From the NCBI GenBank assembly GCA_011525445.1, contig WTGE01000372.1:1-6772 (forward strand): DNA of 6,772 nt. The letters are read 5' to 3'. The stretch comes from Synechococcus sp. CO36386bin_37 (lineage in GTDB: Bacteria > Cyanobacteriota > Cyanobacteriia > PCC-6307 > Cyanobiaceae). A program made the translations under genes and the position numbers. The notes beneath the pieces are model-generated. The model made no database searches. It was not told the DNA's origin and was given only the letters and a program-made list of their open reading frames with translations. Below are positions 3,744-6,772 of this stretch, piece by piece. Numbering within the stretch: the first letter of the stretch is position 1; every line of letters starts with the position of its first letter.

Positions 3744-6672
3744 GCTGAAACAGCGTTCGACGGACGCGTCGTTGGGCGTGCCGCTTTCGCCTTTTGTTGC
3801 ACGGCATATCGGGCCTGGAGAGCAGGCACAGCAATACATGCTGAAGACCTTGGGCTTTAAAGACCTGAATTCATTTTTACGGGCGGTTGTTCCGGCCAAC
3901 ATTCTCGACGAGCAACCTCCAGAAGATGCACTCCCTCGGGGTTGTGATGAAGCCAATGCTCTCGCCGAGTTGCGTGCATTGGCTGATGCGAATCAAGTCC
4001 GACGATCGCTGATCGGACTGGGCTACTTCAGCACCGTGACTCCAGCAGTGATTCAACGTCAGGTGCTGGAGAATCCCGCCTGGTACACCGCTTACACGCC
4101 CTATCAAGCGGAGATCGCACAAGGTCGCCTGGAAGCTCTGTTCAACTTCCAGACCTTGATCAGTGAGCTCACCGGTTTGCCGATTGCCAATGCGTCCCTT
4201 CTTGATGAAGCCACTGCGGCCGCTGAGGCGATGGCCCTAAGCATGGCGACGAGTCGGAGGAAAGATGCGAAGCGTTTCCTGGTGGATGCAGCTGTTCTTC
4301 CCCAGACTCTGGCTGTTTTGCAGACCAGGGCCATTCCGATTGGTGTGCAACTTGAGGTGGCGGAACCGGAGTCCTTCCGCTGGGGTGATGACGTTTTTGG
4401 GGTTTTGCTGCAGTTGCCTGGTCGGTGTGGACGCCTTTGGGATCCTTCCCCCTGCATAGCTGCTGCCCATGAGAATGGTGCCCTGGTCACGGTGGCCGTG
4501 GATCCCCTCGCCCAGGTGTTGCTGGCACCTGTGGGAGATCTCGGAGCCGATATCGCCGTGGGAAGCACCCAGCGTTTTGGGGTGCCGATGGGTGGTGGCG
4601 GTCCCCATGCCGCCTTTTTTGCCACCCGTGATGCGTTTCGTCGCCAGGTTCCTGGGCGCATTGTCGGACAGTCTCGCGATGCTGATGGTCAGCCAGCCTT
4701 TCGGTTGGCTCTTCAGACTCGAGAACAGCACATTCGCCGCGACAAAGCCACCAGCAATATCTGTACGGCGCAGGTGTTATTGGCTGTGATGGCGTCGTTT
4801 TATGCCATCCACCACGGTCCTGAGGGTCTTGAGGCGATGGCTCGAAAGCTTGTGGGTCTTCGCCTCCAGCTCGAGAGGGCCGTGAGGGAGATGGGTTACA
4901 GCCTGGAAGCGAAGCCACGTTTCGACAGTTTTGATGTGTACTCCCCGATAGCTCCCGATGTGCACCGCCTGGCGGCGCTTGATGGGATCAATCTTCGGAT
5001 CCTGCCTGATGGTGCCTCATTGGAGACGGCTCAGGGCTTTGGAGTCAGTCTCGATGAGCTTTCCGATTCCGATGAAATTGACCGACTTCTGGCCGTTCTG
5101 GCGCAAGCAATTCAGGCCCCTGTTCCAACCGATCTGGACGCGCAGAACCTCAGCTCGGGGTTGAGTGGAGTTCCCGTTCGTCGCGTTCCCTGGCTTCGAC
5201 AGTCCGTTTTTCACCGCTACCGCAGTGAAACCGAGCTGATGCGCTACATCCAGCGGCTTGTCAATAAGGATCTTTCTCTGGTGCACGGAATGATTCCCCT
5301 GGGAAGTTGCACCATGAAACTCAATGCAGCGGTTGAGCTTGCGCCCGTGAGTTGGAGAGAGTTTGCAGCGATGCATCCCTTTGCTCCTCTTGAACAGCAG
5401 CAAGGGTCTCAGCAGATGGTGGAAGATCTGGCTCATTGGTTGGCTGCCCTGACTGGTTTTGCTGGTGTGTCACTTCAGCCCAATGCGGGATCCCAGGGGG
5501 AGTATGCGGGCTTGCTCGTGATTCGTGCCTGGCATCGCTCCCGTGGTGAGGCATCCAGGGATATTTGTCTCATTCCTACCAGTGCCCATGGCACCAATCC
5601 AGCGAGCGCAGTGATGGCGGGGATGCGCGTTGTTCCTGTCGCCTGCGATGACGACGGAAATGTGGATCTGGATGATCTGCGCAGCAAAGCTGAACAGCAC
5701 AGCTCATCACTTGGTGCACTGATGGTGACCTATCCCTCAACCCATGGTGTTTTTGAGGTCCGTATTCGTGAGATCTGTGAGGTTGTGCATGACTATGGGG
5801 GTCAGGTGTATCTCGACGGAGCGAACCTGAATGCTCAGGTTGGGCTCTGCAGACCAGGCTCTTTTGGAGCCGATGTCTGCCATCTCAATCTGCACAAGAC
5901 GTTTTGCATCCCGCATGGTGGCGGTGGGCCTGGGGTGGGTCCCATCGGAGTGGCGTCCCACCTGTTGCCATTCTTGCCCGGGCACCCCCTCCAATCCTGT
6001 GGTGGTGATCAGGCCATTCAGGCCGTGTCTGCGGCCCCATGGGGAAGTGCAGGAATTTTGCCAATCAGCTGGATGTATCTGCGCTTGATGGGTCCTTTTG
6101 GTTTGCGTCAAGCGACTGCGGTTGCCCTTCTTTCTGCGAATTACCTGGCGAGTCGATTGGATGTGCACTATCCCGTGCTGTTCCGCGGCGAGAATGGATT
6201 GGTCGCTCATGAATGCATCCTCGATCTGCGGGGTCTCAAGAGGACATCGGGACTGGAGGTGGACGATTTGGCAAAACGCTTGATGGACTTTGGGTTTCAT
6301 GCCCCAACGGTGAGTTGGCCTGTTGCTGGAACGGTGATGGTGGAACCCACTGAAAGTGAAGGTTTGGAGGAACTGGACCGCTTCTGCGACGCCATGATTG
6401 CCATCCGTGCTGAAGCAGCTGAGATTGAAAATGGATCGAGTGATCCGGATAACAATCCTCTGAGACGTGCGCCGCACACACTGTCGGCGGTGACTGCAGC
6501 AACCTGGGATCGTCCTTACAGCCGGCAGCAGGCAGCATTTCCTCTGCCGGGACAAGTTGACAACAAGTTTTGGCCTTCTGTCGCGCGTATTGACAATGCG
6601 TTCGGTGATCGCAATCTGGTATGCACCTGTCCAAGTGTTGAAGACGTGGCCGAATCCGCTTCAGTGCGTTAA
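3736..6672 (+). CDS. gcvP: Glycine dehydrogenase (decarboxylating), P-protein
   Basis: P-protein is the PLP enzyme that decarboxylates glycine and transfers the aminomethyl group to lipoyl-GcvH. It is a single long chain of 978 residues, the undivided form used by cyanobacteria and plants. The N-terminal half is the non-catalytic PLP-fold domain, with FVARHIGPG near the start and [16 protein letters not shown] at 276-291. The catalytic half has [13 protein letters not shown] (519-531), [10 protein letters not shown] (616-625), [10 protein letters not shown] (from Asp694), and [16 protein letters not shown] with Schiff-base Lys721. Cys343 in TSNICTAQ and the C-terminal VCTC (Cys963, Cys965) correspond, as I recall, to the redox disulfide of the Synechocystis enzyme. 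ATG 3736 gives the family N-terminus. The frame is also open from TTG 3664, which overlaps the gcvH stop and would add 24 residues. No Shine-Dalgarno supports either start. Likely cytosolic and homodimeric by family analogy. Confidence 0.97.
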   Translation: MTLLKQRSTDASLGVPLSPFVARHIGPGEQAQQYMLKTLGFKDLNSFLRAVVPANILDEQPPEDALPRGCDEANALAELRALADANQVRRSLIGLGYFSTVTPAVIQRQVLENPAWYTAYTPYQAEIAQGRLEALFNFQTLISELTGLPIANASLLDEATAAAEAMALSMATSRRKDAKRFLVDAAVLPQTLAVLQTRAIPIGVQLEVAEPESFRWGDDVFGVLLQLPGRCGRLWDPSPCIAAAHENGALVTVAVDPLAQVLLAPVGDLGADIAVGSTQRFGVPMGGGGPHAAFFATRDAFRRQVPGRIVGQSRDADGQPAFRLALQTREQHIRRDKATSNICTAQVLLAVMASFYAIHHGPEGLEAMARKLVGLRLQLERAVREMGYSLEAKPRFDSFDVYSPIAPDVHRLAALDGINLRILPDGASLETAQGFGVSLDELSDSDEIDRLLAVLAQAIQAPVPTDLDAQNLSSGLSGVPVRRVPWLRQSVFHRYRSETELMRYIQRLVNKDLSLVHGMIPLGSCTMKLNAAVELAPVSWREFAAMHPFAPLEQQQGSQQMVEDLAHWLAALTGFAGVSLQPNAGSQGEYAGLLVIRAWHRSRGEASRDICLIPTSAHGTNPASAVMAGMRVVPVACDDDGNVDLDDLRSKAEQHSSSLGALMVTYPSTHGVFEVRIREICEVVHDYGGQVYLDGANLNAQVGLCRPGSFGADVCHLNLHKTFCIPHGGGGPGVGPIGVASHLLPFLPGHPLQSCGGDQAIQAVSAAPWGSAGILPISWMYLRLMGPFGLRQATAVALLSANYLASRLDVHYPVLFRGENGLVAHECILDLRGLKRTSGLEVDDLAKRLMDFGFHAPTVSWPVAGTVMVEPTESEGLEELDRFCDAMIAIRAEAAEIENGSSDPDNNPLRRAPHTLSAVTAATWDRPYSRQQAAFPLPGQVDNKFWPSVARIDNAFGDRNLVCTCPSVEDVAESASVR

Positions 6673-6680
6673 ATTTACTC

Positions 6681-6705
6681 AAATCGAAAAAAAACATTTC
6701 GATTT
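6681..6705 (+). terminator. Hairpin downstream of gcvP, possible terminator
   Basis: AAATCGAAA (6681-6689) is the exact reverse complement of TTTCGATTT (6697-6705), giving a 9-bp stem with a 7-base A-rich loop, starting 8 bases after the gcvP stop. The stem is AT-rich and the bases after it (CGAACAGG) contain no U-tract, so it is a poor intrinsic terminator. It could instead be a 3'-end stabiliser or part of a longer structure with 6706-6740. Confidence 0.45.
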
Positions 6706-6740
6706 CGAACAGGCATGCTGAGCTGTTTGCACACTGTTCG
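6706..6740. repeat. Second inverted repeat after gcvP, CGAACAG / CTGTTCG
   Basis: CGAACAG at 6706-6712 is perfectly complementary to CTGTTCG at 6734-6740, with 21 bases between. An alternative shorter stem pairs AACAG (6708-6712) with CTGTT (6723-6727). It begins directly after the 6681-6705 hairpin. It could be a second part of a termination region or an operator for the next gene, whose possible ATG is 26 bases further on. Confidence 0.3.
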
Positions 6741-6757
6741 GCAATTGCTCCGCCTCT

Positions 6758-6772
6758 GGAGATATCATGGAT
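6758..6772 (+). CDS. Possible start of the next gene (partial)
   Basis: GGAG at 6758-6761 lies five bases before ATG 6767-6769, a well-spaced Shine-Dalgarno and start pair on the plus strand. Only two codons (Met-Asp) are inside the window, so the gene cannot be confirmed or identified. Confidence 0.2.

Noticed and set aside
5737..6555. Long minus-strand open frame opposite gcvP (272 codons)
   Set aside because: It lies entirely antisense to well-conserved gcvP catalytic-domain sequence. Its translation is low-complexity-like, rich in Arg, Gln, His and Cys, with no recognisable domain, as expected for a shadow of a GC-rich gene.

Overview
The window looks like chromosomal DNA from a cyanobacterium, most likely a marine picocyanobacterium of the Synechococcus / low-light Prochlorococcus group. 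The sequence is GC-rich by eye. It carries a DesC-type acyl-lipid desaturase, a cyanobacterial-type glycine decarboxylase P-protein, and one copy of the cyanobacterial octamer GCGATCGC. The taxon is inferred from gene content and protein character, not from a search.

Layout from left to right. Positions 1-188 hold the 3' end of an unidentified plus-strand gene, possibly with a frame disruption. It overlaps the start of a conserved-looking hypothetical protein (185-937, +) whose N-terminal third resembles a Cro/C1-type helix-turn-helix. That gene converges on, and overlaps by 13 bp, a fatty-acid desaturase (925-1836, -) with three histidine boxes. A 116-bp divergent intergenic region (1837-1952) with several small inverted repeats separates the desaturase from a plus-strand block of three tightly spaced genes. 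These are a PLP-dependent 'aluminium resistance / methionine gamma-lyase-like' protein (1953-3260), gcvH (3278-3667) and gcvP (3736-6672). Downstream of gcvP are two inverted repeats without a U-tract, and a possible ribosome binding site and ATG for the next gene at the very end.

Functionally, gcvH and gcvP encode two of the four proteins of the glycine cleavage system. GcvP decarboxylates glycine and passes the aminomethyl group to the lipoyl lysine of GcvH, the reaction that handles photorespiratory glycine in cyanobacteria. gcvT and lpd are not in the window. The PLP enzyme just upstream is probably co-transcribed with gcvHP, but its physiological role is unknown. The desaturase introduces the first double bond in membrane lipid acyl chains and is transcribed away from the gcv block.

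No mobile element, CRISPR array, tRNA or rRNA was seen. The region is mostly core metabolism rather than an accessory island. The most notable signals are a nearly identical 15-base start-site context shared by gcvH and gcvP, neither of which has a Shine-Dalgarno sequence, the PLP-enzyme/gcvHP coupling, and a hairpin around GCGATCGC at the convergent gene ends.
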